NCBI RefSeq assembly: GCF_021919345.1
Contig: NZ_CP089293.1
Coordinates: forward strand, 372,001-436,000
Direction of reading: 5' to 3'
Source: Paenarthrobacter nicotinovorans
GTDB taxonomy: Bacteria > Actinomycetota > Actinomycetes > Actinomycetales > Micrococcaceae
DNA: 64,000 nucleotides
Shown here: positions 25,890-35,608 of the stretch, in pieces
Layout of the letters: the number at the start of each line of letters is the position of its first letter
How positions within the stretch are numbered: the first letter of the stretch is position 1
The notes under the pieces: generated by a model
What the model was told of the DNA's origin: nothing
The model's database searches: none
The model's input: the letters and a program-made list of their open reading frames with translations, nothing else
Program-made: the position numbers and the translations under genes

Positions 25890-27508
<1,619 letters not shown>

Positions 27509-27684
27509 GGCGAGCTCCCCAGCTGCTGTTTCAGGTGATGTGTCGGCCAGTCTAGGCAGGGTTCCCAGTCGCCTCCCAGCCTGGAAACGGGCCTTGTGGA
27601 TAACTCGTCTCTGGCCTCGGGGCGATGGCCGAAGTATTCTTGGCCTGCCAGCTTGTCATCGCACGCATCTTTTTGGGGGAATTC

Positions 27685-28194
27685 ATGGTCGCCATCGAAC
27701 GTTCACGCCTGTCCTTTTCCGGCCGCCTGGCAGCAGCTGCCGGTCTCGTCGCAATGCTGACGCTCAGCGCCTGCTCCTCACCATCGCCGGCAGCTCAAAA
27801 CACCCCGGCGGCGTCCGAAACCCCCGCCGCGGAAGTGGGTTCAAGCTCCGCTTCCGCCAGCGCGCCCAGCCCGGACGGCTCGGCAGGAACCGACGGTGTA
27901 TACGGCCAATTCACCTCAATGTCAGAGGCTTGCCTGTCTGTCAGCGCCACCATGCTGAGCGTCACCATTCTCCCCCTGGCAGCCATGACCGGCGGAAATG
28001 CTGAGGACATCCAGAAGGCCAAGGATGAGTTGTCGAAAATGCAGGGCAAGGTGCCGGAAGAGCTGAAGCCGTCGTTCGAGAAACTGCGGGCCTTCACTGA
28101 GTCCGCGGGGTCGGATTTCAGCAAGTACGGCGATGGCCAGTTCGAGGAACTCATGAAGCCCATCCAGACGTGGACAGAGAAGAACTGCTCCTAG
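27685..28194 (+). CDS. Lipoprotein of unknown function (169 aa)
   Basis: The signal peptide carries a lipobox (LVAMLTLSACSSPSP), then an Ala/Ser/Pro-rich linker to about residue 70. A mostly helical domain follows (YGQFTSMSEACLSVSATMLS; AEDIQKAKDELSKMQGKVPE; LRAFTESAGSDFSKYG) and a terminal Cys (TEKNCS). ATG at 27685 has GGGGGA upstream. Not assigned to a family; it could be a surface solute- or ligand-binding helical bundle. Confidence 0.75.
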   Translation: MVAIERSRLSFSGRLAAAAGLVAMLTLSACSSPSPAAQNTPAASETPAAEVGSSSASASAPSPDGSAGTDGVYGQFTSMSEACLSVSATMLSVTILPLAAMTGGNAEDIQKAKDELSKMQGKVPEELKPSFEKLRAFTESAGSDFSKYGDGQFEELMKPIQTWTEKNCS

Positions 28195-28274
28195 GGCACC
28201 GCCGCGCGCACCCCTTGTCTCCAAAGCGTCGTAGCTAGACGCTAGGGTGGTACTCAAGAGAAGGGGAGTGCTCC

Positions 28275-28721
28275 ATGGAAGTCCAGAACGTGCAGCCGGA
28301 TCCTGTGCCTGGGGGCGAGATTCCCGGTACCGGACGCACCATCATCTCCGAGGCCGCGGTGGCGAAGGTGGCAGGTGTCGCCGCCCGCACAGTGCCCGGT
28401 GTCTACTCTCTTGGTTCAGGTCCTTCCCGCGCTCTTGGCGCGATCCGTGACGCTGTCGGCAGTTCAGACCACGCAGCGGGCGTCCGCGCCGAGGTGGGCG
28501 AAACCCAAGTGGCAGTGGACATCACCTTGGTTGCCCTCTACGGCCATCCTTTGCATGGCGTCGCCAATCAGGTCCGGGCGGCGGTGTACCGCGCTGTCGA
28601 AGAACTGGTTGGCCTTCAGGTGATCGAAGTGAACATAGAGATTACCGACGTTTTCATCGCGCCGCCGGCAAAACAGCCCGGGGCCAAGACCGTCGTGGTG
28701 GAAAGGGAGGCACTCCAGTGA
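28275..28721 (+). CDS. Asp23/Gls24-family envelope stress protein
   Basis: 148 residues with the Asp23 fold signature: TIISEAAVAKVAGVAARTVPGVYSL, then VDITLVALYGHPLHGVANQV and RAAVYRAVEELVGLQVIEVN. In Staphylococcus, Asp23 is anchored to the membrane by AmaP and responds to alkaline and cell-envelope stress. It is the first gene of a five-gene overlapping operon; AGGGGAG precedes the ATG. The following GTG start overlaps this stop by four bases. Confidence 0.92.
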   Translation: MEVQNVQPDPVPGGEIPGTGRTIISEAAVAKVAGVAARTVPGVYSLGSGPSRALGAIRDAVGSSDHAAGVRAEVGETQVAVDITLVALYGHPLHGVANQVRAAVYRAVEELVGLQVIEVNIEITDVFIAPPAKQPGAKTVVVEREALQ

Positions 28722-28909
28722 GCATGACCGTAGTGGGAATCGCGATCGGAGCCTTCGTGGCGTTCATGTCGTTCTCGTTCGGGCTGTGGGGTTTCCTCAT
28801 CTCACTGCTTTTCATGGGAATCGGAGCGTTGTTGGGGCGGGCCGCCGAAGGGAAACTGGATCTTAGAAGTGTCCTTGACGCCATTACGGGCCGGCGCTCT
28901 TCGTCATGA
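28718..28909 (+). CDS. Small membrane protein of the Asp23 operon (DUF2273-like, 63 aa)
   Basis: 63 residues, almost entirely two membrane helices (VVGIAIGAFVAFMSFSFGLWG; FLISLLFMGIGALLGRAAEG) with a short basic tail. The GTG start overlaps the previous stop (GTGA). Size and position match the DUF2273-type protein that normally accompanies Asp23 and AmaP. Confidence 0.82.
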   Translation: MSMTVVGIAIGAFVAFMSFSFGLWGFLISLLFMGIGALLGRAAEGKLDLRSVLDAITGRRSSS

Positions 28910-29289
28910 GCGTGGCTGAGGCTGTGGAGTACACCACCACCAGCCTGGCCGGCCATAACCGGATCAGTACCCAGGCTTTGACTTCCCTGGCCCGCGCCGC
29001 TGCCGCCGAGGCGCTCGGCGTTGAGGCCAGCGACATCCGCGCGGATTGGGCGGACGACGACGGCCTGCTGGCTTTGTCGATTGTCGCACCCATCAGCGTC
29101 CCGGCTTTGACGGAAGTGCTCCGGGATCCCAGGCGTGTCCAAGGTTTCGGGGGCTCCATCTGGGATCGCACCGTAGCTGCCAAATCCAGAGTCCTCGAGA
29201 CGGTGACCCGGCTCAGTGGTTCCCAGCTGAGCAGGGTGGATATCAGGATCAGTGGGGCCCAGGTCAGGGAGGGAGGCCGCGTTCAATGA
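28906..29289 (+). CDS. Asp23-operon protein, divergent Asp23-like (127 aa)
   Basis: A soluble 127-residue protein. A helix-strand pattern (NRISTQALTSLARAAAAEAL; LALSIVAPISVP; RVLETVTRLSGSQLSRVDIRI) loosely resembles the Asp23 fold, but identity to it is low by eye. ATGA overlap with the upstream gene and TGA/ATG overlap with the next show tight coupling. Probably a partner subunit in the membrane-proximal Asp23 assembly. Confidence 0.75.
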   Translation: MSVAEAVEYTTTSLAGHNRISTQALTSLARAAAAEALGVEASDIRADWADDDGLLALSIVAPISVPALTEVLRDPRRVQGFGGSIWDRTVAAKSRVLETVTRLSGSQLSRVDIRISGAQVREGGRVQ

Positions 29290-29933
29290 CACAGGACCAG
29301 GAAACCGGGAAGTTCATGGCCGTGGGCCTGGACAACGACGCCGCGCCGGTGGCGGGGGAGGACCCGGCGATGAGCCGTATCCTCCGTCGCGAGACCCATT
29401 CATCACGGGCCGGCGCCGCCGTCATTGCTGCGGTGCTCGTCATTATTCTCTGCGTATACGCGTTGCTGGAAGCCGGAGTCCGTGCGGTCGGCCAGCCTCC
29501 TTGGTTGGTTGATCCCACCACTGCTGCCGAACGCATCATCGCCCTACCTGAGGGCATTTCACCCCTCCTGCTGGGAGCGAGCGGTGCCGTGGTCGCCATG
29601 GTGGGGCTGTTCTTCCTGCTCCACGCAGTGCTGCCTGGCAGGCGGGCCCGCCATCTGCTCCGGGACCCGCGGACCGCCGTCGTGGTTGACGACGAAGTCC
29701 TGGCCTCCGCACTTGCCCGTCGTGCCCGGATGGCAGCGAACGTTACCCAGGAGCAGGTGATGGTGGTGGTTTCCCGACAGACAGTGGTGGTCAATGTGCG
29801 GCCAACATCCGGGAGCCGCGTGAGCCACGACGCCGTACTCGCGGCTGTGCAGGCTGAACTTGAGGAGATGTCGCCGGTTCCCATGCCCACGGTCCGGGTC
29901 AACCTGGCGTCGTCGGGGGTGATTGGGGCGTGA
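29286..29933 (+). CDS. Asp23-operon membrane protein (DUF6286-like, 215 aa)
   Basis: 215 residues. A polar ~45-residue cytosolic N-terminus is followed by two membrane helices (AGAAVIAAVLVIILCVYALLE and LLLGASGAVVAMVGLFFLLH), then a soluble domain with RRARHLLRDPRTAVVVDDEV and strand-rich VMVVVSRQTVVVNVRPTSG. Such proteins are a regular member of actinobacterial Asp23 operons. The start overlaps the previous stop. Confidence 0.8.
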   Translation: MTQDQETGKFMAVGLDNDAAPVAGEDPAMSRILRRETHSSRAGAAVIAAVLVIILCVYALLEAGVRAVGQPPWLVDPTTAAERIIALPEGISPLLLGASGAVVAMVGLFFLLHAVLPGRRARHLLRDPRTAVVVDDEVLASALARRARMAANVTQEQVMVVVSRQTVVVNVRPTSGSRVSHDAVLAAVQAELEEMSPVPMPTVRVNLASSGVIGA

Positions 29934-30541
29934 ACGGAACACCCCGGGCACTCAACCGCGTCTTGCTCTTCATCATCGGGATCAAACTCTTGGCGGTGGG
30001 TCTTCTGCTCCTGCTGCTGGCGACTGTCCCTGCAGTGGCCGCCTGGTGGCGTGGATGGGCTGCCGGCGTCTGGGCCGGAGCTGAGAATGCCTTCCGGCAG
30101 ACGCGGTTTCCCGGACGCGAAGAGAGCTGGCTGTGGATTGTGGCGGGTGTGGTCCTGGTGGCCCTCATCGTCGCCATGATTGCGTGGCTGTCACAGCAGG
30201 GCAAAGGACGGGCCAACCTCCTGGTCGCCAGTGATGATGACAGCAATGTCGACGGCGAAGTCAGGATTGGCGGTGGCGTCGCCGAACAGGCACTGAGGGC
30301 TGCGTTGACGGAAAGAACCGACCTTGCCGGGGTGTCAGTGGCAACCTATGAGTTCAAGGGGCAACCGGGTCTGCGGATACGCATCCAACCGCGCCAGGGC
30401 GTGGCACCCCACCTCCTGGCTGCGGAGGTCTCACAACTGGTCGAAGCACTGGACCTCGTCATCGGACAGAAGACGCCGGTGCTGGTGCACATGGTTTCGG
30501 GGGCGCGCTCAAGATTCACGAAAGCCGAACGGGTGCGCTGA
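29930..30541 (+). CDS. amaP: AmaP-like alkaline-shock membrane anchor protein
   Basis: 203 residues: two N-terminal membrane helices forming a hairpin (LLFIIGIKLLAVGLLLLLLA and WLWIVAGVVLVALIVAMIAW), then a cytosolic domain with VDGEVRIGGGVAEQALRAAL and LRIRIQPRQGVAP, the usual AmaP layout that tethers Asp23 to the membrane. A GTG start overlaps the preceding stop. The name is by architecture and operon position. Confidence 0.8.
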   Translation: MNGTPRALNRVLLFIIGIKLLAVGLLLLLLATVPAVAAWWRGWAAGVWAGAENAFRQTRFPGREESWLWIVAGVVLVALIVAMIAWLSQQGKGRANLLVASDDDSNVDGEVRIGGGVAEQALRAALTERTDLAGVSVATYEFKGQPGLRIRIQPRQGVAPHLLAAEVSQLVEALDLVIGQKTPVLVHMVSGARSRFTKAERVR

Positions 30542-30633
30542 CGTTGCGTAATTCCGCTGCTGCAAATAGTTTGAAGCCAGAGGGGGAAACCTCCTTTGAT
30601 GCGCAAAGCCACAACCCGACAGAGGAGTTCGTC

Positions 30634-30942
30634 ATGACTGAGGAAAACACTGGAGCCGACGCGGTGAATGACGGGGCATCGAACGCGAAGAACGCCACAG
30701 GCGACGCACTTGAAAATGCCAAGGAATTTGCTGGTGACGCTGTGGAGAATGTCAAGGAATTCGCTGGTGAAGCCGCAGAGAACGTGAAGGAGTTCTTCTC
30801 CGGTGACGTTGGAGAGAATGTCAAGGAATTGGCCGGTGACGTCGCGGAGAAGTCAAAGGAAATTGCCGGGGACGTAGCCGAAAACGTGAAGGACCTCGGC
30901 GCTAAGATTGCCGGACTGTTCAAGGACGGCAATCAGCAGTAG
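30634..30942 (+). CDS. Repetitive amphipathic-helix protein (LEA-like, 102 aa)
   Basis: 102 residues, soluble and acidic. Residues ~23-90 are six 11-residue repeats of the form G-D-x-x-E-N-V-K-E-F-A (GDALENAKEFA, GDAVENVKEFA, GEAAENVKEFF, GDVGENVKELA, GDVAEKSKEIA, GDVAENVKDLG). Such 11-mer helices are seen in LEA group 3, apolipoprotein-like and YtxH/CsbD-type stress proteins that coat membranes or protect against desiccation. GAGGAG precedes ATG 30634. It lies 92 bp behind amaP and probably belongs to the same stress locus. Confidence 0.8.
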   Translation: MTEENTGADAVNDGASNAKNATGDALENAKEFAGDAVENVKEFAGEAAENVKEFFSGDVGENVKELAGDVAEKSKEIAGDVAENVKDLGAKIAGLFKDGNQQ

Positions 30943-30971
30943 TTTCTGCCATCGGAGGACAGGAGACAGCA

Positions 30972-31658
30972 GTGGCAGGATCAATGGCGCCCGAATCTTC
31001 CCTGGACGCGGTCCTGGCGGAGCTTGCCGCCTTGGAGGATCCCCGGGCCCGCGAGGTCAATGAGAAGCACGGCGACGATCACGGGGTGAATCTCAGCAAG
31101 CTTCGTGCTGTAGCCAAGAGGCTCAAAATCCAGCAGGATCTGTCCCGCGAACTGTGGTCCACGGGCGACACCGCTGCGCGTCTTCTGTCACTTCTGATCT
31201 GCCGTCCCAAGGACTTCGGAAAGAACGAACTCGACGCCATGCTCCGGGAAGCCAAGCGACCCAAAGTACATGACTGGTTCGTCAATTACGTCGTCAAGAA
31301 AAGCCCGTTTGCTGAGGATTTGAGGGTGGCATGGTTTGCCGACCCTGATCCTGTGGTGTCCAGTGCTGGCTGGGCACTGACCGCCGAGCGTGTGGTCAAA
31401 CGCCCCGAAGGCCTGGACCTCGGAAAACTGCTGGACATTATCGAAGCAGAAATGAAGGACGCCCCGGACCGCCTGCAGTGGGCAATGAATAACTGTCTGG
31501 CGCAAATTGGGATTGAACACCCGGAGTACCGTCCGCGTGCCCTGGACATCGGCGAGCGGTTGGAAGTGCTGAAGGACTATCCAACGCCACCCAACTGCAC
31601 TTCTCCGTTCGCCCCGGCCTGGATCAATGAAATGGTCAGGCGCCAAGCCGGAAACTAA
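30972..31658 (+). CDS. AlkD-like HEAT-repeat protein (DNA alkylation repair family, tentative)
   Basis: 228 residues, almost all helical. Segments such as GVNLSKLRAVAKRLKIQQDL, LARELW-like LSRELWSTGDTAARLLSLLI, WFVNYVVKKSPF and LQWAMNNCLAQIGIEHPEYR resemble AlkC/AlkD HEAT-repeat DNA glycosylases that remove alkylated bases. The catalytic Asp/Trp set cannot be confirmed by eye, so activity is uncertain. GTG at 30972 has AGGAG upstream, and the gene follows the LEA-like gene by 29 bp. Confidence 0.7.
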   Translation: MAGSMAPESSLDAVLAELAALEDPRAREVNEKHGDDHGVNLSKLRAVAKRLKIQQDLSRELWSTGDTAARLLSLLICRPKDFGKNELDAMLREAKRPKVHDWFVNYVVKKSPFAEDLRVAWFADPDPVVSSAGWALTAERVVKRPEGLDLGKLLDIIEAEMKDAPDRLQWAMNNCLAQIGIEHPEYRPRALDIGERLEVLKDYPTPPNCTSPFAPAWINEMVRRQAGN

Positions 31659-31679
31659 TGCCCGGGCAGCTTCGGGTGC

Positions 31680-32042
31680 CTATGCCGCGGATGTCTTGTC
31701 CCTGCGCTTCTGGGCGATGTAGAGGACAAGGGCGGCGACAACCAGGATCGCGGCAGCAATGCCTACGGCCAGGGGAGCGTTGTCATCGTTGGGCTTAACC
31801 TGTTCCGGTGTGGTTTCAGTCGCCGGGGCAGGGGTGCTGGACGGCGAAGTCGCTTCGGGCGTCGGCGATGGTGTCGCGGTGCGGGCTTGGGCAGGGTTTT
31901 GGACGGTGATGGTCTCCCTGGTCGGAAACACCGCTTCCGCGGCGGCGTGTGCCTGCGCCGGAGCTGCGGCGACCGCAGGGGAAAGGACGACGGCGGCAAT
32001 CACCAAGCGGATGCGCAGGAGTCGCGTTGTAAAGAGTTTCAT
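31680..32042 (-). CDS. Small exported protein with C-terminal membrane helix (120 aa)
   Basis: 120 residues: a signal peptide (LVIAAVVLSPAVAAAPAQAH), a Thr/Pro/Ser-rich extracellular stretch (ARTATPSPTPEATSPSSTP) and a C-terminal helix (APLAVGIAAAILVVAALVLY) with a basic tail. It looks like a tiny surface stalk. No family recognised. ATG at 32042 is preferred because it gives a normal signal peptide, although no good ribosome-binding site is visible; a longer frame begins at 32120. Confidence 0.6.
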   Translation of the reverse strand: MKLFTTRLLRIRLVIAAVVLSPAVAAAPAQAHAAAEAVFPTRETITVQNPAQARTATPSPTPEATSPSSTPAPATETTPEQVKPNDDNAPLAVGIAAAILVVAALVLYIAQKRRDKTSAA

Positions 32043-32159
32043 CGAAGTGTTCTGCAATTCTGCTGGTCGGCCAGGGACAGGTAGGCGCCTAAGCCGCTCC
32101 CGGGCGTCTGCCCGGGGCAATCCGGGGCAATGACAACGGGCCGCTTGGCGGGTGGTCAG

Positions 32160-32849
32160 CTATTTCACGGCATCGGCTACGAGCTGACGGAATTGTGCCT
32201 CGGTGTCCAGGGTGAGCATCTCACCGTTGAGGAAGAACGTCGGTGTTCCTTTCACTCCCAGGGTTGTACCGTCCGCGATGTCCTTCTTGATCCGTTCCTT
32301 GGTCTTGTCGTCCGCCACAGCAGCGTCGTAGGCACTCAGATCGAGGCCCAGTTCCCCGGCGAATGTGCGGAACAGGGGTGCTTGGGACTCCGTCTTCTCG
32401 CCCCACTGCGCCTGGGTTTCGAACATTTTTGCGTACATTTGCTCATATTTGCCCTGTTGGGCGGCTGCTTCTACAGCGAGGGCTGCCGTGGCCGAATTGC
32501 GGTGTGCCGGCAATGGGAAGTAGCGGTGGACGAAGGTGACGCGGTCTCCGAATTCCTTCTTCAGTTCCTCGACCACCGGCTGCGCGGCGAGGCAGGCTTC
32601 GCACTCGAAGTCCAGGAACTCCACCAGTTGTGCCTTTTCGACAGCCGGGGAGGTGACTCGATGGCTGTCGTCACGGACCACTTGGGCTTCAGCAGCAGGC
32701 GTAGGTTCTGTCGGAGCGGGTTTGTTCAGCGTAAATACGGTGTACCAGATCACTCCAACGGCGACGAGGACAGCCAGCAGGACCCAGATGAATACGCGGA
32801 CCTTCTTTGCCTTGTCCATGGGCTGGGGCAGTGTTTTGCTGTGCGTCAT
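32160..32849 (-). CDS. Membrane-anchored DsbA-family thiol oxidoreductase
   Basis: 229 residues: one N-terminal membrane helix (~19-40), then a thioredoxin-fold DsbA domain facing outside. The active site is Cys83-Glu-Ala-Cys86 in LDFECEACLAAQ, and the cis-Pro loop is GVKGTPTFFLNGE. It resembles actinobacterial DsbA/BdbD proteins that form or shuffle disulphides in exported proteins. Its ATG overlaps the CDF exporter stop (TGATG), an unusual pairing suggesting thiol chemistry tied to metal handling. Confidence 0.9.
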   Translation of the reverse strand: MTHSKTLPQPMDKAKKVRVFIWVLLAVLVAVGVIWYTVFTLNKPAPTEPTPAAEAQVVRDDSHRVTSPAVEKAQLVEFLDFECEACLAAQPVVEELKKEFGDRVTFVHRYFPLPAHRNSATAALAVEAAAQQGKYEQMYAKMFETQAQWGEKTESQAPLFRTFAGELGLDLSAYDAAVADDKTKERIKKDIADGTTLGVKGTPTFFLNGEMLTLDTEAQFRQLVADAVK

Positions 32850-33760
32850 CAGTGGTGGATGCTTTCCTGGTCGCGGTGGGATGCTGGTTCGATCTGGAAG
32901 GTGGAATGTTCGACGCTGATGTCGAAGTCCTGGGCGAGGCATGCCTGCAGCTGAGCGAGGATGCCGGCCGCGTGGCCGTCGGTCATACAGCTGTCTTCCA
33001 CTGCAACGTGCGCCGAGAGCACCGGAGTTCCGGAGGCCACAAGCGAAGCATGAAGGTCGTGAACATCGATGACGTGCGGGAGAGCCAGGATGTGGTCGCG
33101 CACCTTGGCCAGGTCCAGTCCTTCGGGAGTGGATTCCATCAGCACGTTCACGGTGTCGCGGAGCAGCTTCAGGGTCCGCGGGATGATCAGGACGCCGATG
33201 ATCAAGGACACGACGGCGTCGGCCTGAAGCCAGCCGGTGACGGCTATGACGATGGCCGCCGTGATGACCGCTACCGATCCGAGGGCGTCGTTGAGGACCT
33301 CAAGAAAGGCGGCCTTCATGTTGAAGTTGTGGTTCCGGCCGGAGGCCAGAATTATCAGGCCTACGGCGTTGCCGGCCAGGCCGATGACGCCGAACCAGAG
33401 CATCGTGGACCCGCCGATTTCGGGTGGTTCGAAGAGCCTGCGGATGCCCTCGACGATGACGAAGCCGCCGACGGCGAGCAGCAATGCCGCCTGTCCGGCC
33501 GCGGCGATGATCTCGGCGCGCTTATAGCCCCAGGTCCGTTTCAGCGTGGCGGGCTTCATGGCCAGCGACGCGGCGACGAGCGCTATCAACAGCCCGGCGG
33601 AATCGGTGAACATGTGCCCGGCATCCGCCAGCAGCGCCAGGCTCCCGGTAAGTGCGGAGCCGATGATTTCGGCAATCATCACAGTGAAGGTGATGGCGAA
33701 GACCGTGATGAGTTTGCTGCGCCGAACAGTCGCTTCGGAAGCGTGATCGTGACCGCTCAT
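32849..33760 (-). CDS. CDF metal exporter (second in window)
   Basis: 303 residues with CDF layout: N-terminal MSGHDHASEA, metal site LLADAGHMFTDSAGLLIAL in helix 2, FLEVLNDALGSVAVITAA in helix 5, and a C-terminal domain with DVHDLHASLVASGTPVLSAH. It is related to the exporter at 21540 but clearly distinct. ATGA overlap with a 45-codon frame upstream and TGATG overlap with the dsbA-like gene downstream make a three-frame coupled unit. A divergent ArsR sensor suggests control by Zn, Co or Ni. Confidence 0.92.
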   Translation of the reverse strand: MSGHDHASEATVRRSKLITVFAITFTVMIAEIIGSALTGSLALLADAGHMFTDSAGLLIALVAASLAMKPATLKRTWGYKRAEIIAAAGQAALLLAVGGFVIVEGIRRLFEPPEIGGSTMLWFGVIGLAGNAVGLIILASGRNHNFNMKAAFLEVLNDALGSVAVITAAIVIAVTGWLQADAVVSLIIGVLIIPRTLKLLRDTVNVLMESTPEGLDLAKVRDHILALPHVIDVHDLHASLVASGTPVLSAHVAVEDSCMTDGHAAGILAQLQACLAQDFDISVEHSTFQIEPASHRDQESIHH

Positions 33761-33894
33761 GCGCGGGCCTGCCGGATGGCGGGCAGGACAGCAGCACCGT
33801 CCGCCATCACAGCCGTCCCGCCCGACGCGATCAGGAACGGCAGTCCCGGGGAAATGGCCGGGCTGCCTCCTGCAAGTGCGGCTTTCAAAGTCAC
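33757..33894 (-). CDS. Putative 45-codon leader ORF in front of the CDF exporter
   Basis: The GTG at 33894 has AGGAG seven bases upstream and the frame ends in TGA overlapping the exporter's ATG (ATGA). The peptide begins MTLKAALAGGSPAI (GTG read as Met) and is mildly hydrophobic, with no Cys or His. It could be a real small protein or a leader whose translation sets that of the exporter. No family is recognised. Confidence 0.45.
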   Translation of the reverse strand: MTLKAALAGGSPAISPGLPFLIASGGTAVMADGAAVLPAIRQARA

Positions 33895-34109
33895 GATGGC
33901 TCCTAGGTGCTGATCCCCGGCCCGGTCCCTCAGCCCGGGGCCGGGTGGTGCCAGGCATTCCGGCACCACTCCAGAATATATGTAGAGTTGTTCAGACGTT
34001 AATTCGTGGCCACGCCAAGCACGGCCGGACTCTGTGTCCGTCATCCTTTCGACGGCCGCTTAAGGCAAGACAAATGCGACGCATTCGCAGGTAGGGGTAG
34101 TCTTGATGG

Positions 34110-34535
34110 ATGACTGGAACAGCACGGGCACGGCAGGCGACGCCCCGTCGGGCCGGCAGCGATTGCGCAGTCCGTGTGGTCGACGCCGACCGGGTCGAGG
34201 AGGTCAGGGCGCGGATGCCTGCCGAGTCGGACGTGAACGATCTGGCCGTGATCTTCGGGCTGCTTTCGGACCCGGGCCGGGTGCGGATCCTCATTGCCCT
34301 CCTCGACGGGGAAATGTGCGTGTGCGATCTTGCTGCCACCACCGGGCTGAGCGAATCAGGAGTCTCCCATGCGCTGCGGCTGCTGCGCGGACCGCGTGTA
34401 GTGCAGGTCCGTCGGGCCGGCCGGATGGCGTATTACTCCCTGGCGGATTCGCATGTGCGGATGTTGCTCGACCTCGGGCTCACGCACGTCGGACACGCGG
34501 GCCAGGACAGGCTCCAAGCGGTCAGCAACGGCTAA
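34110..34535 (+). CDS. ArsR/SmtB-family metal-sensing repressor
   Basis: 141 residues with winged-helix core (LLSDPGRVRILIALLDGE; LAATTGLSESGVSHALRLLR). Two candidate metal sites are visible: Cys70-x-Cys72 (MCVCDLA) in the DNA-helix region, and the alpha-5 set Asp113, His115, His126, His129 (ADSHVRMLL...THVGH), whose spacing equals the zinc/cobalt site of CzrA-type sensors. It is divergent from the CDF exporter, which it most likely represses until Zn or Co rises. A short palindrome AATGC-GAC-GCATT at 34073-34085 may be its operator. Confidence 0.9.
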   Translation: MTGTARARQATPRRAGSDCAVRVVDADRVEEVRARMPAESDVNDLAVIFGLLSDPGRVRILIALLDGEMCVCDLAATTGLSESGVSHALRLLRGPRVVQVRRAGRMAYYSLADSHVRMLLDLGLTHVGHAGQDRLQAVSNG

Positions 34536-34580
34536 ACAGCACCCCGGTACACGGCGCGTTCACCAAGTGGGCGTGCTGAG

Positions 34581-35549
34581 ATGGGCGAGCCTGGAATCGA
34601 GGGCCCCGTCTGGCTTCCCTCGCTGCCACCCTCGCTGGGTGAGTACCTCGCGCCGAACCTTCAGCCGGTTCCGCTGATTCCAGCCATGACACTGCTGGCG
34701 GCGGTGTTCTACCTCGCCGGTGCCATCAGCCTCTGGCGCAAGGGCCGGCACTGGTCGCCGGTCAGGACGGCGTCGTTCCTGCTCGGCTGCGTGGCCATTA
34801 TCGTTGTGATGGGCGCCGGGATCGAGGGCTACGGACTGCGGATGTTCTCCGTCTTCATGTTCCAACAGCTGACCCTGATGATGGCCGTGCCTCCGCTGCT
34901 GGTCATCGGCTCTCCGGGCACCTTGCTGCTGCGGGCAACCCCTCATGGCCGCTTCGGCCGGCCCGTCTTGAGGATGGCCATGTGGGGGCTGCGTTCACGC
35001 TGGGGCAGATTGGCCATCCACCCGGCTTTCATGGTCCCCCTGTTCCTGCTGAGCTTCTACGGTGTCTATTTTTCCGGCCTCGCGGACCTGCTGCTGCCGA
35101 ATTGGTACGGGCATGTGTGGCTGGAACTGCTGTTCCTCGCTGCGGGCGTCCTGTTCACCGTGCCGCTGATCTCGGCAGACCCGCTGCCCACCCGGCAGAC
35201 GCACTTCGGTCGTATGCTCGACATCTTTGCCGAGATGCCGCTGCACGCCTTTTTCGGCGTGGTCATCATGATGGCAACGGCTCCGATGGTCAAATTCTTC
35301 GCCACCCCGCCGGCAAGTTGGAGCCTCGACCCCATGGCGGACCAGGGCATGGCCGGAGGTTTGGCCTGGTCATACGGGGAACTGCCGGGAGTGCTGCTGC
35401 TCATGTTCATTCTGGTGCGCTGGCAGCGGGACGAGGCCCGGGGGTGGGTCGCGGCTGCCCGTAAGTCCGCCGTGGCCGGAGACCCTGAGCTGGACGCCTA
35501 CAACGAATATCTGCAGCAACTGGCCAACCGTCCGATGCGCCGACACTGA
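34581..35549 (+). CDS. CtaG-type cytochrome c oxidase assembly protein
   Basis: 322 residues, about seven membrane helices, matching the caa3-type CtaG family: PLIPAMTLLAAVFYLAGAIS, MFSVFMFQQLTLMMAVPPLL with the LLVIGSPGTLLLRA loop, GHVWLELLFLAAGVLFTVPL and a His in AEMPLHAFFGVVIMMA. In Bacillus CtaG is needed for copper insertion in caa3 oxidase. In actinobacteria it often occurs beside copper genes. It follows the ArsR gene by 45 bp and may be in its transcript. Confidence 0.87.
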   Translation: MGEPGIEGPVWLPSLPPSLGEYLAPNLQPVPLIPAMTLLAAVFYLAGAISLWRKGRHWSPVRTASFLLGCVAIIVVMGAGIEGYGLRMFSVFMFQQLTLMMAVPPLLVIGSPGTLLLRATPHGRFGRPVLRMAMWGLRSRWGRLAIHPAFMVPLFLLSFYGVYFSGLADLLLPNWYGHVWLELLFLAAGVLFTVPLISADPLPTRQTHFGRMLDIFAEMPLHAFFGVVIMMATAPMVKFFATPPASWSLDPMADQGMAGGLAWSYGELPGVLLLMFILVRWQRDEARGWVAAARKSAVAGDPELDAYNEYLQQLANRPMRRH

Positions 35550-35608
35550 AGGAGCGCCGACAGAGAAGATCCGCCGGAATGAAGGAGCGCCGGCGAAGAA
35601 CAGGGCAT

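Noticed and set aside
28210..28250. A sigma-factor promoter before the Asp23 operon (TTGTCT ... TAGGGT)
   Set aside because: The spacer would be 22 bp, too long for a standard promoter, so no call was made.
34073..34085. AATGC-GAC-GCATT as a firm ArsR operator
   Set aside because: Too short to list as a separate site; the spacing from the start codon is plausible but a longer 12-2-12 type palindrome is not seen. Mentioned only in the ArsR entry.
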